Shown here: positions 10,230-23,756 of the stretch, piece after piece
Position numbering within the stretch: position 1 is the first letter of the stretch
How the letters are laid out: every line of letters starts with the position of its first letter
The notes under the pieces: model-generated
What the model saw: the letters and a program-made list of their open reading frames with translations, nothing else
Databases searched by the model: none
What the model was told of the DNA's origin: nothing
Origin: Isoetes taiwanensis
Taxonomy: Eukaryota; Streptophyta; Lycopodiopsida; Isoetales; Isoetaceae
Assembly (NCBI GenBank): GCA_021234155.1
Contig: JAJEKV010000015.1
Coordinates: forward strand, 10,562,101-10,626,100
Direction: 5' to 3'
Length of the DNA: 64,000 nucleotides
Translations under genes and position numbers: made by a program

Positions 10230-11604
10230 GTCTGGTAATGCGCGTGCGTACATTATGAGGTACTCCACCCCTTGCCATTCTCGATATAGCAGTAGTGCGG
10301 CTGGACTTTCTTGAAAACTTCCCATCAACACCCACTGTTTTTCGCGTATATTTCATCCACCACTAACTTCCGTGCACTTACTCTGCCCATTGAATTATAC
10401 CATGTGTTTCCCTTATGGTGGACAATTGGCTGCATGAAACAAGACTTCGAGGGAATTGCTCCACTATCACTCAGCTTCAAATTAGGCAGATGCCTCAAAA
10501 GCTGCATATAGGTAACGACAACATCGGATTCATAACATCGACACCCATTCTGAATTGCTCTTCTTGATAGTATAACATATCTACATAGTAGTTTTTACTT
10601 ATACGCTCTCATCCTATTCAAGATACTCAAAGATACTCAACACTATTTTCTATCACAATCACAAAATCTGACATCACCAACAGATGCAACTCCTTTTGAC
10701 CATGGATTGCAAACCTTGATACACAATAATATAGAAACCTGATACAAAAACAGATTGATGAGAACCACAAAATAAAATTAATCAACCAAAGAAAGCAAGA
10801 AAACTAATAAATTACTTTCTTTGAAGACCCTTCGGATGCGTAATTTGGTGGTCGATGTCAGCCAATAAAGCAATCTCATTAGCATATGCAATTTCATCAA
10901 CTGTCTCTTGCTTCTTACAAATTCCAGGAGTTCTTCTTGACCTACGCATTGTCGCCACGTAAGACAAACGAGCTCTCTCAAATATTGGGCTCTCCCTTAT
11001 ATCGAAAGGATACTGATGTACATCAGTATTTGCAATGGTAATTTCTTGATGCCTTTTTATAATACTTCCAAACTTTCTAAACATGTCCCGCACTCAAGAA
11101 CAAAAATAGAAACAGAATAATACAAACTCACGATTCAATTGGATAAAATTGTCCATCACACTTCGTCACTTGCAGCATAAACTTTTCGAGCTGCCCAACA
11201 AACTCAATAAGATCCAGCTCCTCGATTTTTTTATCATTTGGAATCTCCACATGCTCCCTCCAGATATCAAATCTTTTTTTGGCCCATCTTATCTTATCAG
11301 CAGACTTCTGTGCACCCCAAACATCCACTTCCCTTTGAAGTTCTTCATCGATCTCCACAACTGCAACAGCAAGATTTGCAGGTACTGCAACTGTACTAAA
11401 CATTCCAGATTGCTCAACATCTCGCATATATGCATCTATAGCATCACCCCCCAAATTAGACGACCTCAAAATCTGAAAGGCCTCTGCTACAAGGCTCTTT
11501 GGCAACAAATGTGCCAAAGCTATTTTCACAGATTTGCTTCCCTTTCCTAGAAGCATCAGACATGTTTTCACCAGTATTTTCCTTCCCAGAACTGATAGGT
11601 ACAT
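10230..11604 (-). pseudogene. Unrecognised protein-coding fragments
   Basis: Several minus-strand frames look like exons of one gene. 11604-11128 gives 158 residues with an amphipathic, charged C-terminal half (FDIWREHVEIPNDKKIEELD). 11093-10812 gives 93 residues (YPFDIRESPIFERARLSYV). 10507-10325 and a frame ending at a GT near 10205 follow. The composition is protein-like and unlike random AT-rich sequence, but I recognise no family. Stops and unclear splice sites suggest decay or a TE-derived gene. Confidence 0.35.
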
Positions 11605-11639
11605 TCGAAATACTTCCTAAAGGATAACAGGTGCATTCT

Positions 11640-13370
11640 ATTGGAGATTGAGCTCAAATGTTGGCATATCTTCCATCCCTAAAACCTTGAGGACGCCATA
11701 ACTAGTTAATCTTAAAAGATCAACTCTACTTAAGCTAGTACATGCAAAAAGAAATGTGTAACCATCACATGCAACCATTTCCCACCTCCAGACGAACCAA
11801 GAAGAACCTAGAATGAGGTTTAAAAATAGTAATAGAAAGTTATTTAACTAGCAGAGCATCTTTCAAATAAAAACCTTAAAATACCTTGAAAGATACAACA
11901 GAATCCAGGATTGAACACGTCTAGAGCACAAGAAAATCCTTTTTCACGAAACTAACCGACTAAGACTTGCAGATGATGAAGTTTTAGCAAAAATGGACTA
12001 AGCTGCACCAAAATAACTTCACAGATAGACATTTCGAATCTCCATACACGAGATTTACCAAAAACGCTCATTGATTCACAATCTTTCGCAGGTATTTCAT
12101 GAATAGTTGAAAAATGAGCCGGCCTTGCACGAAATATCGAAAAAATCACTCTTAAACGACCAAATCTGACCTCAAATCGTTCATCGCCATCATTCCGGAT
12201 AGGAACCACAAAAAGTTAAGCCAATTCTCTAATTATCATTACAAAAACTCGTACAACGGCTAATCTGACCTCAAGACAGACTAAAACACGACAGCACCAT
12301 CATTCCGGCTCGGCATCCTTAAAATACCATAGCTGCAGAGTTGCAGCGCCGAGAAAGAGGGACAAAAATGGTCGAAGAATGTCTTTTATCTCGCCACATC
12401 AGACGGTCACGTCACTGCCACATCAGAATAAAAAATATCCAAACTTCACGTTACACCAATTTCCCTGTACTTTGCAATTCCACCGTGTCAGGCGTGCCTC
12501 CGCGCTAGCGCGCGTCGACACACCTTCCATGGCGGAATTGCAAGTATAGGGAAATTCCTATATACAATCCACAATGGACCTTGCCGTGCGACATTCCACA
12601 ACATATCTAGAAATAAAATACATATATTGGTTTATGGCACATTTTCTTGCCGGTGACATATGGCACTTAAGGAAATATTTTCTTAGAAAATGTGTTTTTG
12701 ATATTTGAAGTGCATTTATATTTTACTAGATTTATAGCCAAGAAATAAATAAATTTGTTATGCACCCAAAGATGCTGAAAGGTGGTTGCTTGAGGCGAAA
12801 TTGTCCTCAGCTTCTAGCTTAGGGTCATTACACACCACCGATTTTATTAGCTTAAATATTAAAACTTAAAGATAACGGAGTTCACCCTTGTTCAGTTAAA
12901 AAGTGATGTTAAAAATGGGGGTTAATTTATAACCCGATGGTTACGTTAAAAACGATTCACCAACATTTTTGTTAGGTGAAACTTTAACAAACTGTTAAAA
13001 TTAACAATCTGTTAAACTGTGGAAGGATCCAGCACTACTTCTGGAGCACGGTTAGGGCTGTTAAGTTCCGGAGCGCAGGTCGCCAGCAGGAGTTCGGATC
13101 CCACGTTAATAGCAGGTTAGATCATGTAGTTGGTGCATTTTCTTTCGGTTTTTTTGGTTTCTTGCATTCTACTGTAATGAAGCAAATGCTCATTCTTCGT
13201 TATGTTTACATTTTTTTCGCTCTGAATATTTTTCTCCGAATCTTGGAATGTTGCAATCTTTGAATGCTCATTGTTTCTCTGGAGCGATTTTCTTGGATCA
13301 TAATTCTTCTAGGAAAAAACCCGACAAGCTTTGTCCATTTTGTTTATTTGATTGGGTTGGATTGCAGAAG
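11640..13370. other. Non-coding interval with one foldback element
   Basis: No coding frame is convincing. 12240-12420 is GC-richer. At 12830-13030 there are repeated GTTAAA/TTTAAC strings. The foldback at 12458-12556 is annotated separately. Confidence 0.4.
12458..12556. mobile_element. Small foldback MITE
   Basis: The left arm AATTTCCCTGTACTTTGCAA pairs with the right arm TTGCAAGTATAGGGAAATT with few mismatches. The arms continue into GGAATT/AATTCC around a short GC-rich loop containing CGCTAGCGCG. About 99 bp in all. Confidence 0.65.
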
Positions 13371-13373
13371 AAA

Positions 13374-13520
13374 TGGCCAGTAATGAAGAAGAACTTAGTT
13401 TGATTTCGACCTCCATTGAAGGAGGAAAGCGTGTAAGGTCCAAGAACTGGATATTGCATGATTTGCTGTTCGCTAGGAGTTGTTGGCTAGCACTGGTTCA
13501 ACCACAAAGATGTTGATCCT
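13374..13520 (+). CDS. Short ORF, possible first exon
   Basis: A 48-residue frame starting MASNEEELSLISTSIEGGKR after a plausible plant 5' context. It has basic and charged composition and no recognised domain. No downstream exon could be linked, so this may be a remnant. Confidence 0.2.
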
Positions 13521-15369
13521 AAGGGACTGAGAGAGTTGCACATCTAATTGGTAAGCCTTTGCCCATGCACTTTGAAATGCCTGCAATAGGAGAACCAAGG
13601 TAGATCATGTTCAATAAGTCAAATGACTTAGCACAACTCACCAGAGTGTCTCACAGAAATAAACGCAAGTTCACCACATACATTTTATGCAGGAATAAAT
13701 GCTTGTGCTACTAGTACCTTCTTTGCATAAAGCATAAAGTACCTCCTCTGCATAACTCATAAGCTTTGACATCTGAGGCTAACTCATGTAACATAAAGGC
13801 CACGAGCCTGCTTTGGCAGCAGAATCAGTCAAACAAAATTGAGCATCTCTTGTAGCGAACCATGATGTCATCTTTGATTCCAACCACCATGGCATTCCAA
13901 TCAGGCTGTGGGAAAGGTGATATAAGCTATCTTAAGAGAGATGCATCAGATGGACACATCGAAAGCATCTAAAGCATCGAAGCATTTAACTTTTAAGATG
14001 CGGTTAAGATGCGTTTAAAAAAAAATTTAAATTATCGAAAAATACCTTCACTCCATTGCAGCCTTAAATACCTTTGATCTATAGAGACTTTGAGAAGTAA
14101 AACACAGAATATATATGAATAACAGAAGAGAAAACTGTTATAGATCTTGTTGTTACAAGTTTCTTGCTGTAGATCCTTTTGCATTGTTGCAGGTCTCCTG
14201 ACCAGCTGCTGCAACAGACCATTTTTCTCTGTTGCTGACTTCCAAATCCAGATGCAAACTTCTGGCCCAATTCTCGACCTCCTTATGCACCCTACAGACC
14301 CGGATTGCTGCCTGCTCTATCGTCAACAAAGAGCTTTGAAGAGAAAATGGTTACAGAAAGCCAAAGAGGCAATGAACTGCACCTATTTTAAGGTCAGCGG
14401 TACCAGGCAACCTAATCTAAGTGTTTTTGGTAAAAAAAACTTTTTGAAAAAATAAGGTGAAGCATCTATGTCAGATGCGGGTGACGATGCGCACACATCT
14501 ACATCTAAGCATCTTATTTTAAGATGTGCGCATCTTACGAAATAAGTTCCATATCACGTTCCCTGAGCAGGACACTCTAGATTGTTTTGACTTGCATGTA
14601 TGCAAATGTTCTCCTAATAAAAAAAGCACCTCCTTTGGCTACCTTATCTTCTTCTCTGCCTTCAGTGAATTGGTCTGGATCAAATTTGTTAGGCTCTTTA
14701 TGAATATAAGGTAACCTACTTGCAAAAGCTGGAGATGTAGCAATGATATGCCCTGAGGAACTGTGCACTCCTTTCCCTCCTGAATTTTCATTGTGGAATC
14801 AGTTTTCATTGGGGAATCAGTAATGGCAGTATCTCATGAGCATAATTAGAGAAGGGTGGAGACGCAATGCCTCCTTCATATTGCTTGTGCTTCATGAAAT
14901 ATGCTCCAGTCTAGGCTGAAGTGATAGAACTGGTATGTTGCCCAGCAAATAGTGCAGCTATCAACAATTCTGTGCATTCAGCTTTTATAGCACCCAGTCA
15001 ATTCATATTTTGAGTCAATGAATGCTTGCAACATATCAGATTCTGAATGACCTGTTCCGTGTTCTGGATGATTCTTACAAATACATCTGCTAATTCTTTA
15101 CGAGCTCTATCTCTCCTCCATTGTGTTGGTATTGGAATTTGTAGACAGATTGAGAAATGTAGACAAATGGAGGTGTAATTGTGTAGCCATATTGTGCTGG
15201 TCATCTGTAGACAGAGTGTAGATTGTGTAGACAGTTTGAGAAGGTGTAAATGTGTAGACAGATTCCTTGATGGTGCTCTTGATCAGTGAGTTTTTGGCGA
15301 ACGCAGTTCTTCCTTGAGCTGTAATGTAAGGTTCAAAATTGCACTTGGAATTGCAAACGGATGGTGTGC
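13521..15369. other. Non-coding interval
   Basis: No supportable gene. Around 13950-14020 and 14460-14540 there are several variants of AAGCATCT/AGATGCG, an irregular short repeat on both sides of a non-repetitive 450-bp middle. Confidence 0.35.
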
Positions 15370-15650
15370 TTGCATGAAGAGCGTGAAAAAGTGTTGCATC
15401 TGAACTTGAAGCCTCAAAAGACACTATTGGATTCCCACATTTTGTTCCCAAAGTTGCAGATTTTGATTTGTCCAAATTTATGCTTATAGACGAGAACTTT
15501 ATAGATACTTTACCAATATAAAGGGTTCCACTGGTCATGCAAGGAGGAGTTAGGGACAAAACGGATGTGTACAGTTATGGCGTCATGGTGTTAGAAATCG
15601 TGAGTGGTCAGAAAGTAACAAATTATGTTGGAGCTTGCAAAAGAAGATGA
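15370..15650 (+). pseudogene. Receptor-like kinase pseudogene fragment
   Basis: Three frame-shifted pieces follow the order of a plant receptor-like kinase catalytic domain. The first is LHEEREKVLHLNLKPQKTLL, the HRD-loop region with the usual HxDxKPQN changed to HLNLKPQK. The second is VADFDLSKFM, where DFG has become DFD. The third is GVRDKTDVYSYGVMVLEIVSG (15546-15624), subdomain IX. Loss of the catalytic Asp and Gly plus frameshifts make it inactive. The style LHEE..EK..LHLDLKPQNILLDS is that of lectin-type or LRK10L-like receptor kinases. Confidence 0.85.
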
Positions 15651-16504
15651 CCTAGTTGACCAAGTCATTCAGGTTCAAAGTTCAAGCAGCTCTTCGACTA
15701 GATAGTGGCATTCCACACTGAGGATCGGTAAACAAGCTGACTAGGTTGTATCTTAGGAGTTTTGAGGTTGTATGACAGAAGGGCTATATAACAAAGGTTC
15801 TGCGTGCCCATCTAATTGTGTGATAATTTTCCATGTGCGTGTTGTCTTTTAAAATTCCCTTTTTTTTTTTTCAACGCAGGACATTTATTATAGTGCAAGA
15901 AGCTGCTAAATTCTTGTGCTTAAATGGATTCTAATAAGAAAGATTTGTTATTGTCAAACAGTAATATTGGATTTAATTCCTGGATTCTTTTATATTGCAG
16001 CAGATTGCTTAAAGAATGTGGAAGCCCAAATTTCCTCTACTTGGCTTGACGTACAAGTAGAACCATTGTGCTTTCTTATTCTGCAGGATGAGATTTTTAA
16101 CAGGTTTTGAAATACCCTAACAGTTTTATGTGCTATAACAAGTTCTGTTATGTTCAATGTTAATATGACTAAACCCTAACAGCTCGTCTGTGAGCGCTTT
16201 TTTTGCAACATAACGGAAAGCGTGGAACGTCCATTACATTTAATATAATTGATGGGGGGTTAACCTTTTATATTTAACATAATGTAACGAAGGGTCTGAA
16301 AGTACACTTAGATTTTATTCATATTATCTTGTAAGATTAATGTTCTACAATTTAATATAATGTCTAATTGTTATAGTAAATTTTTATTAGGAGTTGATCC
16401 GTAGTGCATTATGACATTTGGTTCTGGAGCAATAAGAGTCAAAAATGGTTCCAACACTTGTGAGAATTTCAAATTGCTTATTTGTATGATATGATTCTTC
16501 AATA

Positions 16505-19328
16505 ATGATTGACCTCCATGTTCCAACATTGGGAACTCAAATGGAAAATTATGGGTTAGTATCTCTTGAGAAAGAAATAACCCAGTTACAAAATGTATTC
16601 AGAGCAATGGAAAAAGAATTAGATTTTTTAGAGAATCCTAGTTTCACGGGATATGAAAAAAGATTGCAAGGTATTGGTACAAAAGCAGTCAAACACAAAA
16701 CTTTTGACATAAAAGGAATAGATGGGCCTCATATTTTTGTACTCCAAGAGGAAAGGGATCTCGCAGTTTCTTGCCTAAAACAAATGAGGGAAGAATCAGA
16801 GTTTGACAAAGGTTATACAAAATATTTGGAGGACAAAGTTTATGTTCTGTTGCATAAGTTGCATGACTGTAGGTGGGAGTTAGATAAGAAGTCTCAAGAG
16901 ATTGAAACCATAAAGAGCAATGCTTTAGAGGAACGAGAGTCATTGAAGAAAAATATTCTTAAGATGAGAAGTAGTCTAACTGCACTACAGATAGCTCATG
17001 AGAAGGTCCGTAACTTGTCCACTTGTCAACTTTTATTTATTTATAATTCTTCAATAAAGTCTCTAAATGCATATAGAATATCAACCTTCCATCTGGTTCT
17101 GAATTGAACTCTTTGGAATGTGATAGATCATAGAAAGTGAAAGCTAATAATTGGATAAAGTGCATTGATTGCTGGGAAGACATGTATATGTCTGAGAAAC
17201 TTAAACATAACTTACCATGTCGTAATGTCTGAACACGAGAACATACATCAATTGTTGTAGGTTGTTTTGGAGAAGGAGAGTTTGGAAGATGAGTTCCAAA
17301 AGATCAAAACAGACCTAGATAGCAGGTACCATGCAAGCCTCACAGGTGCATTTGATTCCCCCTTAAATCCAAGATGCCTATAATGGCATTATTTACAACC
17401 ACGTATATTATGTTTATAGGTCTGCTGAAGAATCTAGATATCAGGAAATGCACCTGGTGGCTCCTCATGGTATAGGACAGACGAGAGATGGGCTTCATCA
17501 TGAGCTGTCGAATGTGATAGATTCACATGTGGTTGCAAGTATCATGAACAATATAAATGAGACTATAAAAGAAACAGAAGGCTTGAAGGAAATGCTTGAA
17601 GTTGCTACCAAGGAGTTGAAAGCTGCAGTGCAGATGATTGCACAGTTGAATACAAAAATTACACGACTAGAGAATGATCTTCAGCAAGCCAAGCAACATC
17701 AGGCAGAATTTTCAAACATTATTCGAGAGAATAAGAAAAGCATTTCAAGACCAAAACATATTGCCACTTTGACAAATTCAGTTAATGGGGCTCGCCAAGA
17801 AAGTGTTTCATGCTCAAGAGTTCCAGAGCACCATATTGCATGGGAGAAGATGCAAAATGCAAAATCTCTAGATACTTTAAGGGACCAAGTAAGTTCTTAT
17901 CACATTAAAATGGATACAAGGTCACAAGAGCTGCATAATGATGAAGATACTTACAAGAAAGAGGCTATCGGTTTGTCTAATACACCCCCTTGCATGGAAG
18001 ACCCTGAGGGGACTACATATTTTAACTATGATCCAGGAGCTATGGATGTTGTTTTAAATGATGATAGAACGCAGAATGAGAGGTTCTTTCATCAATATCA
18101 ACAACTCATGTGTGATACTAAAGTGAGTTCAAAGTCCCAGGCTATGTGTATATCTGAAGATGCACAGACAACATGCACTATTTTGGTCAGTGCTGTTAAT
18201 CAAGAAGGAGATTCATACCCAGAATCACCACAACCTATTTTAGAGAGAGCAAAAGTGCAAAACCAGAATCACATTAGGCAGTGCCAACAGAATCTGGCTA
18301 TCCAGCAGCAAGTTTTGACGGACCAAATAAGTAGACAAATAGCTTTATTAAAAGGTGAAATAGGTCAAAGTGACCACGAATCAGCTAATGAATGTTTATC
18401 GGCGAAGGGCGACCAAGATGCAAAAGAACTTGATTCCACAGAAGACCATAACTTTGCAAAGATACAATCAAAATGCAATGATAATAATGCCATAGAGAGG
18501 ACATTTTTATTACCTCAACAATCAGAACTGGATTCTTCTATTGTAGATTCTAATCATAACAGGAGTAATATAATAAATGGTAAATTTTACAACACAGAGA
18601 GAGTTGATTCTTTAGAGCAGACGGAAGCAAATGTTGGGAAATCAGAAATAGATATTAATACTATTGAACATGATGGTGCAAGTTCAAATGGTTTACAAGA
18701 GTGTAGTCTCAACAATGAAGTTAGTCTCGACAATGAAGTAAATCAAACCATAGCAAATAGGCAACACCCATGGGGTAGAGGAACTGATGGGTCTAACAAA
18801 AGAGATGAAAATAATTTTTCTACTTCTGGTTCAAATGTTAGAGAAGATGAAGGGAATTTTATTGCTTCCAGTCCAGATGTTGCACCCGTTGTAGGACATC
18901 TTGATGAAAATCAGAATGATGTTTTAGAAGGTGAAATTGAGAGGAGACAACCTGTTTCAGAAAACATTGACATGTCTGATAAGCCAAAAGCAAGTAGAAA
19001 GAGAAATGCCAAATTTCCAAGGTTTAATCAAGCTTCAGCTAAAATACGAAAGAATGATGTTTCTGAGATCTTTCTTGAGCTCAAGTGTCGAGCATCTCTT
19101 CTTGAGCATGGCTTAAAAAATGTGATTAATTCTGATAGTGAGACAAAAAGGCAAAATATCTCACATGATGTGGATAAATTACTGGGTGATGTAGCTTTTC
19201 TTGAAGGATTATTGAAGAACGAGGGTTGCAATGAAGTCAAATTGCAACTTCAAAAATTAAACAAGATTATGATGGATGCTTGTGAAGAATTTCATATGCT
19301 ATCTTCAGGTAAACCATTGAAGCTTTGA
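16505..19328 (+). CDS. Multi-exon coiled-coil protein, unrecognised
   Basis: Three exons fit together in frame: 16505-17005 (donor AAG/GTCCGT), 17261-17325 (acceptor TTGTAG, donor AGCAG/GTACC) and 17420-19328 (acceptor TTATAG). The product is about 825 residues. Residues 1-190 and 210-290 are heptad-rich coiled coil (VVLEKESLEDEFQKIKTDL, VATKELKAAVQMIAQLNTKI). The middle is polar, rich in Asn/Ser/Gln/Asp. The C-terminal 130 residues are basic, then helical (KIRKNDVSEIFLELKCRASL). No membrane segment or enzyme motif is visible. Absence of stops and clean splice phases argue for a functional gene. The start may lie further upstream in an unseen exon. Function unknown; coiled-coil scaffold is as far as the sequence allows. 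Confidence 0.65.
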
Positions 19329-19679
19329 TATGTTAATAGCTTTAGGATGCAAGCGTGTTTTTTGTAGTTTAACAACAAAAGATAAAATATTGTTTGCAGT
19401 CCTGATATTTCAAAACTAATCAAGAACCATCTTAAGTATATTCAAGTTACCTTATATCAACAGAATCTTTGAATCAATGTGCATTTATAAAATCATGCAA
19501 ATTCATGTTCCTAATTTCCCATCGAATGCCATTTTTTCCTTTTTCTTTTTTTTGAATAGTTAAGCATCAATAATCAATAATATCTTCTATATTTCTGAAA
19601 ATAACATTAGACTGTCGTATACCAGCAGAAGTTGTAAGACTAGTTATAAATATCCACATAAAGGTATATTAGGATGTAG

Positions 19680-19886
19680 ATGTCTTCCATTAAGAGTAGT
19701 TATAAATTTCCAACTAACAGTATATTAAAATGTAGATTTCTTCTATCTAATGGCCTGCATAGCTTAACAAATGTTCTTTGCTTACTATTAGAAGGTTCAG
19801 AAGCATGTAGCAAGGCATGTGCAGAGCCATGCTGCAAAAACAATAATAAGATTTCTAACGAAACAAAGAATTGCAGAAAGGCATGA
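19680..19886 (+). other. Possible alternative 3' exon of the coiled-coil gene
   Basis: If the donor TCTTCAG/GTAAAC at 19306-19307 is used, an acceptor near 19792 (TTACTATTAG) continues in frame as EGSEACSKACAEPCCKNNNK and stops at 19886, giving a Cys-rich end. The alternative is read-through to the TGA at 19328. Confidence 0.25.
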
Positions 19887-20035
19887 TCTACTTTTCCACA
19901 TCAACAAATTATAATGCGGAATTTTAGCCAACAAATTTAAAGAGCAGAAAAAAACCAATAATGGATTTGCAATTTCTGTTTTTGGAGATGATTGAGTAGT
20001 ATTTTAAATATGACATTCTCAAATTTCTTTTCAGG

Positions 20036-20521
20036 ATGACGTAAAACAAGGATTTGTAGAGCAGACATTGAATAGGCAAGGGGGTGCGATAGACAAACCC
20101 GAGATTTCTACAAGACCACTAATTGACAAGACTGTAAGTATTCTTTTGTGTTTAAGTTCTTCACCCAATATTTTCTAGATAGCATGGCATAGACAAAACA
20201 AACCCTGACTAGAATTAGGTTAAAGTATCAACATGCATTGATATACACTTATAAGTGCAGGGATTCAAAGACAGAAACTCCATTTTTCAGAAAGACCATG
20301 CTATTAGTGAAAAAGTTGACAAAAACAACTCATCTCCCTTGTTTTTAAACAAAGAAAATGAAAGGCACATACTTGGCAATGGGCTCTTGCCTAGTTTCTG
20401 TAGAATGGCATGGGAGTCACAAGTTGGGGAGCCTAAGCAAATTAGGAAGGGAATACAAAGGAAAGGTATCAAAAGTGAAATTAAGCTACAAAAGCCCGAG
20501 AGGATGAAGAAGAAGAACTAA
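20036..20521 (+). other. Possible further 3' exons
   Basis: A frame after TTTTCAG at 20035 reads DDVKQGFVEQTLNRQGGAID and ends at GT (20135). A second, 20261-20521, follows a CAG acceptor in the same phase (GFKDRNSIFQKDHAI, with a basic end). Their phase (0) does not match the end of the long exon (phase 1), so a missing small exon or a separate transcript is needed. Confidence 0.3.
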
Positions 20522-22344
20522 ACTAGAAAAGAAACTTCCCAAATTAGGCTTATCATGTGTATTTTCATCATGCAGGCATGTCTCCCATGACCTTTTCTAA
20601 TACTAGACCATCTAACAGGATGAATGAAAATGTAAATTGACCGTTTAAAATACATCAATATCATAAGCCTATCCAATAAAATGAATGAAGACGATTGTTG
20701 ACCAATAAGTGTTATCGTGATTTACTACAATTCATAAATATACAACTAGAAGATTTTGGAAGAAGAAATAAAGGTTTGGCAGAATGATGCCCTTTAATTG
20801 TGCCATTGAGAGGCATTGGCACCATATTTCCCTTTTTTTTGATAGAAAACTATAATCACAGTCTGAATTACCACGAAATAACGTTCTTGTTTTGTAACAG
20901 TGAGCTAACATACGATACTATGTGTGCCAGGTTGGAAAGCTCGCATAGGGACCTGAGTTATACAAATTGGAGGAGTAACAAATGTGGCACTGTTCAAAGT
21001 GTTGAATACGCTCATTTACAAGAGTTTTATTCAATACTCTTACAAGAATTTTACTATTGTTGCGTACACTATCTTGTGGCTATAAGGGTTTGACTTCTCT
21101 TATTAAGTCATTGAGTAAGAAATGTACATAATAGTTTGATTGCAAGTGAAAGAGGTCATACCAAGAGTCACCTCATTCAACATTCCATTGTAATTATGCA
21201 TATACGGCTTTGTACATATGTATAAAATTTGACGAAAAATGCTAAGAATTTCAATCACCTGGTATCTTATATAGTAGAGCTAGTTGAGCAATTATATTTA
21301 TTCTCAGTCCAAGCTTATAGAATTTAATGAGCAGTACGTAGAGAACTTGGCTAAGCTAAATACCCAAAGACTCGCCACATAGATATACCTTGCAACAATC
21401 TCTTGCTAAAGAGGCTTCTAAAGGTGCGAAAGCTAATTGCCTTCTAACACAAATATAAAGGAGCTAAGAGGAGGAGTTTTATCCTATTCTAGTTCGAACG
21501 TAAGAGGAAATATGCAAGAAATACGCAAAGGATATATTGGAATGCTGAAAATACTTGATATAATTGAGCAGAAAACAAGGACTCAAGTTTAGCATCGATT
21601 GAGCACTGCAATAGCTAGAAATATTCCAGATGTCGTTGATCAGTATAGATTGTGACTTTATGGGGGTATCCTAGTCATCACTCAGATAGTTGATTTCTAC
21701 AGCCTGGAACTTCTGAGAGTGATAGGCGACCAAATGTAGTTCATGGTCATCCTCCTCCTGTGACAAGATACTACCAAGAATAAAGTCAAAAGCATATGCT
21801 TTTAACAACACATATGCATGAAGGATCTGCATGGACGAGAGCTAGTGTCATGGTAAGAGCATGCTTCAGATTAACAAAAGCAGTTTGCTTCCACACTCCA
21901 TGTGTCAAAGGTAGGACAATCTCTGATTAATCCTGAATAAAATGCCAATAGAAGTTGGCAAATCCAGAAAAAATACTAAAAACAATGTCTTAAATTAAAT
22001 GCACTTATTTTATAAGTGCATTTTAAAGATTCCTTTAAAAAAATTGAACAAGGTTAAAAAAGGCTCTTTTTTTTAAGACTTTCAAATGTTAATGATCGGC
22101 AGTTTAAATTTAAGCACTTTTTAGCATGTTTTAATCATTGCATGAAATTACTTATAAATAAGAGCTTAAAACTAGGCATTTTTAGTATGCTTTTTCTATG
22201 TACACGATCACTCCAATAAAGAACATCTTAGGATATAGCAACTTTTAGAATATTTTTGATAATGCATGAAGTTGCTAAAGAAAAATAGCATTGACAAAGG
22301 ACCTTAAAGTGCATTCATCTATATTAAAACTTGATTTGTAGACT
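20522..22344. other. Non-coding interval
   Basis: No gene seen. A short perfect palindrome around 21998-22025 (AATGCACTTAT and its complement) and AT-rich repeats occur. Confidence 0.4.
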
Positions 22345-22358
22345 TACAAGCATGTAAT
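22345..22358. repeat. LINE target-site duplication, left
   Basis: TACAAGCATGTAAT, identical to 29247-29260. Confidence 0.9.
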
Positions 22359-22778
22359 TTTTCTTTTTTCTTTTTTTTGAGGGTAAGAGTGTTTTTTTTT
22401 ATTAATAATAATAATATAGATACAGAGAGTCCCCACAATGGGACAAATAGGATGCATTAGGGCTAGTATCCGGGATCTCTATGCATCAATGATGTGTGTA
22501 CTTAGGGAAGTCCTATTTCCACAACAACATAATGGTAGAGAGACCCCACCTAGTCAGTTATTCAGATTGTTTCCTCCATTATACTCAGATTGTTTCCACC
22601 ATTAGATCAACCATGAGAGTCTAGGTCCTCAGAGCTCACCCAATGGCATTTAAAGTAGATATAAAATCCTTCAATCTTACCAACTCTGTCCAATCCCTTA
22701 TTGTAACTCATCCCCATCTTCCTATGGTGGGACAATGCCATTAGAGCAACTTTCTTATTGAAAAGACACTTAAGTTTC

Positions 22779-23171
22779 TCAATAGAGATGGATTGCCCCC
22801 CCCAAAGTGACATCGCACCGATGTCTCCATATAATCCAGAGAGCCACACTAACCAGGGAAGCATCAATACAATCTCTGTCCAAGATCATTACAACGTTCG
22901 GCCAACCAAGTTGGTGTATATGTAGTCTCAAAATAGGGCATACCCAATACCAAAATTCAATAATTTTTGGACAGAAAAAGAGATGTGAAAGAGATTCGCT
23001 AGCCTGGCATTCAAGAGGACATTGGTCTGCAGACACAATTCCTCTATGGACCAGCTTCTCTTTGGTGTTAAGGCCTCCTTGGAGAGCTTCCCATCTAAAA
23101 ACTTGTATTCTCCTAGAGCATAAGGTTTTCCAGGAGTTTGCTAGGAGGAGCTTAGCCGCTGATCCATTCAC
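22779..23171 (-). pseudogene. LINE ORF2 C-terminal zf-RVT domain
   Basis: Reads SRRIQVFRWEALQGGLNTKE, then CPLECQASESLSHLFFCPK, the CxxC..H..C zinc-binding pattern typical of plant LINE ORF2 ends. Confidence 0.85.
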
Positions 23172-23267
23172 TTGAAGCCTAGCCTCTTCTTTAAGGGGAG
23201 AGTCATCACAAAGAGCCCGATAGATACTTGCAACATTGTATGTCTCCTTACCTGCACAAGACCACTT

Positions 23268-23756
23268 TTACTCAAGACCATTTACCCCTGAGAGGAGCTT
23301 AACATTATCTAGAATTTTTCGTAGTATCTTTCTATCTCCCTCCCCTGCTCTTTGCACTTTGAGTCTAAATTCCATCCACGAGATCCATCTATCATTTTCC
23401 CAAAGATGCTGCAATTTTAAGATCCCATGGTCTCTCCATTTCTTAAAGATGCGAGGATAAACTAATGCCAAGGGACGGCCATTCTCTTCCCATACATGAA
23501 TGTTCCAGAATATACTGGTTTTCCCAGCCTCTTGAGGTACAGCCAAGGGGGAGCATACTGTTTGCACCTCCCTCCAAGCATGAAGAATACGCCTCATGAC
23601 TGGGGAAGTGCCAGGTGCCACCTTAAAGTTACAAAAAGAGGCTCCTAATTCATCCCTAGGGAGAGATGGTTTACCTTGAATCTTGCACAGATCAAACCAG
23701 TGCTTAACAAATGCCAAAGCAGGAGATGTACCCCCCTTGTAAAACTCGCCAGACAA
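23268..23756 (-). pseudogene. LINE ORF2 segment after RT
   Basis: Continuation between the RT and the zinc-binding domain: KHWFDLCKIQGKPSLPRDEL and FWNIHVWEENGRPLAL, typical of plant LINE C-terminal regions. Confidence 0.75.

Noticed and set aside
10778-10981. Second minus-strand frame overlapping 10812-11093
   Set aside because: Shadow frame of the better-composed neighbour.
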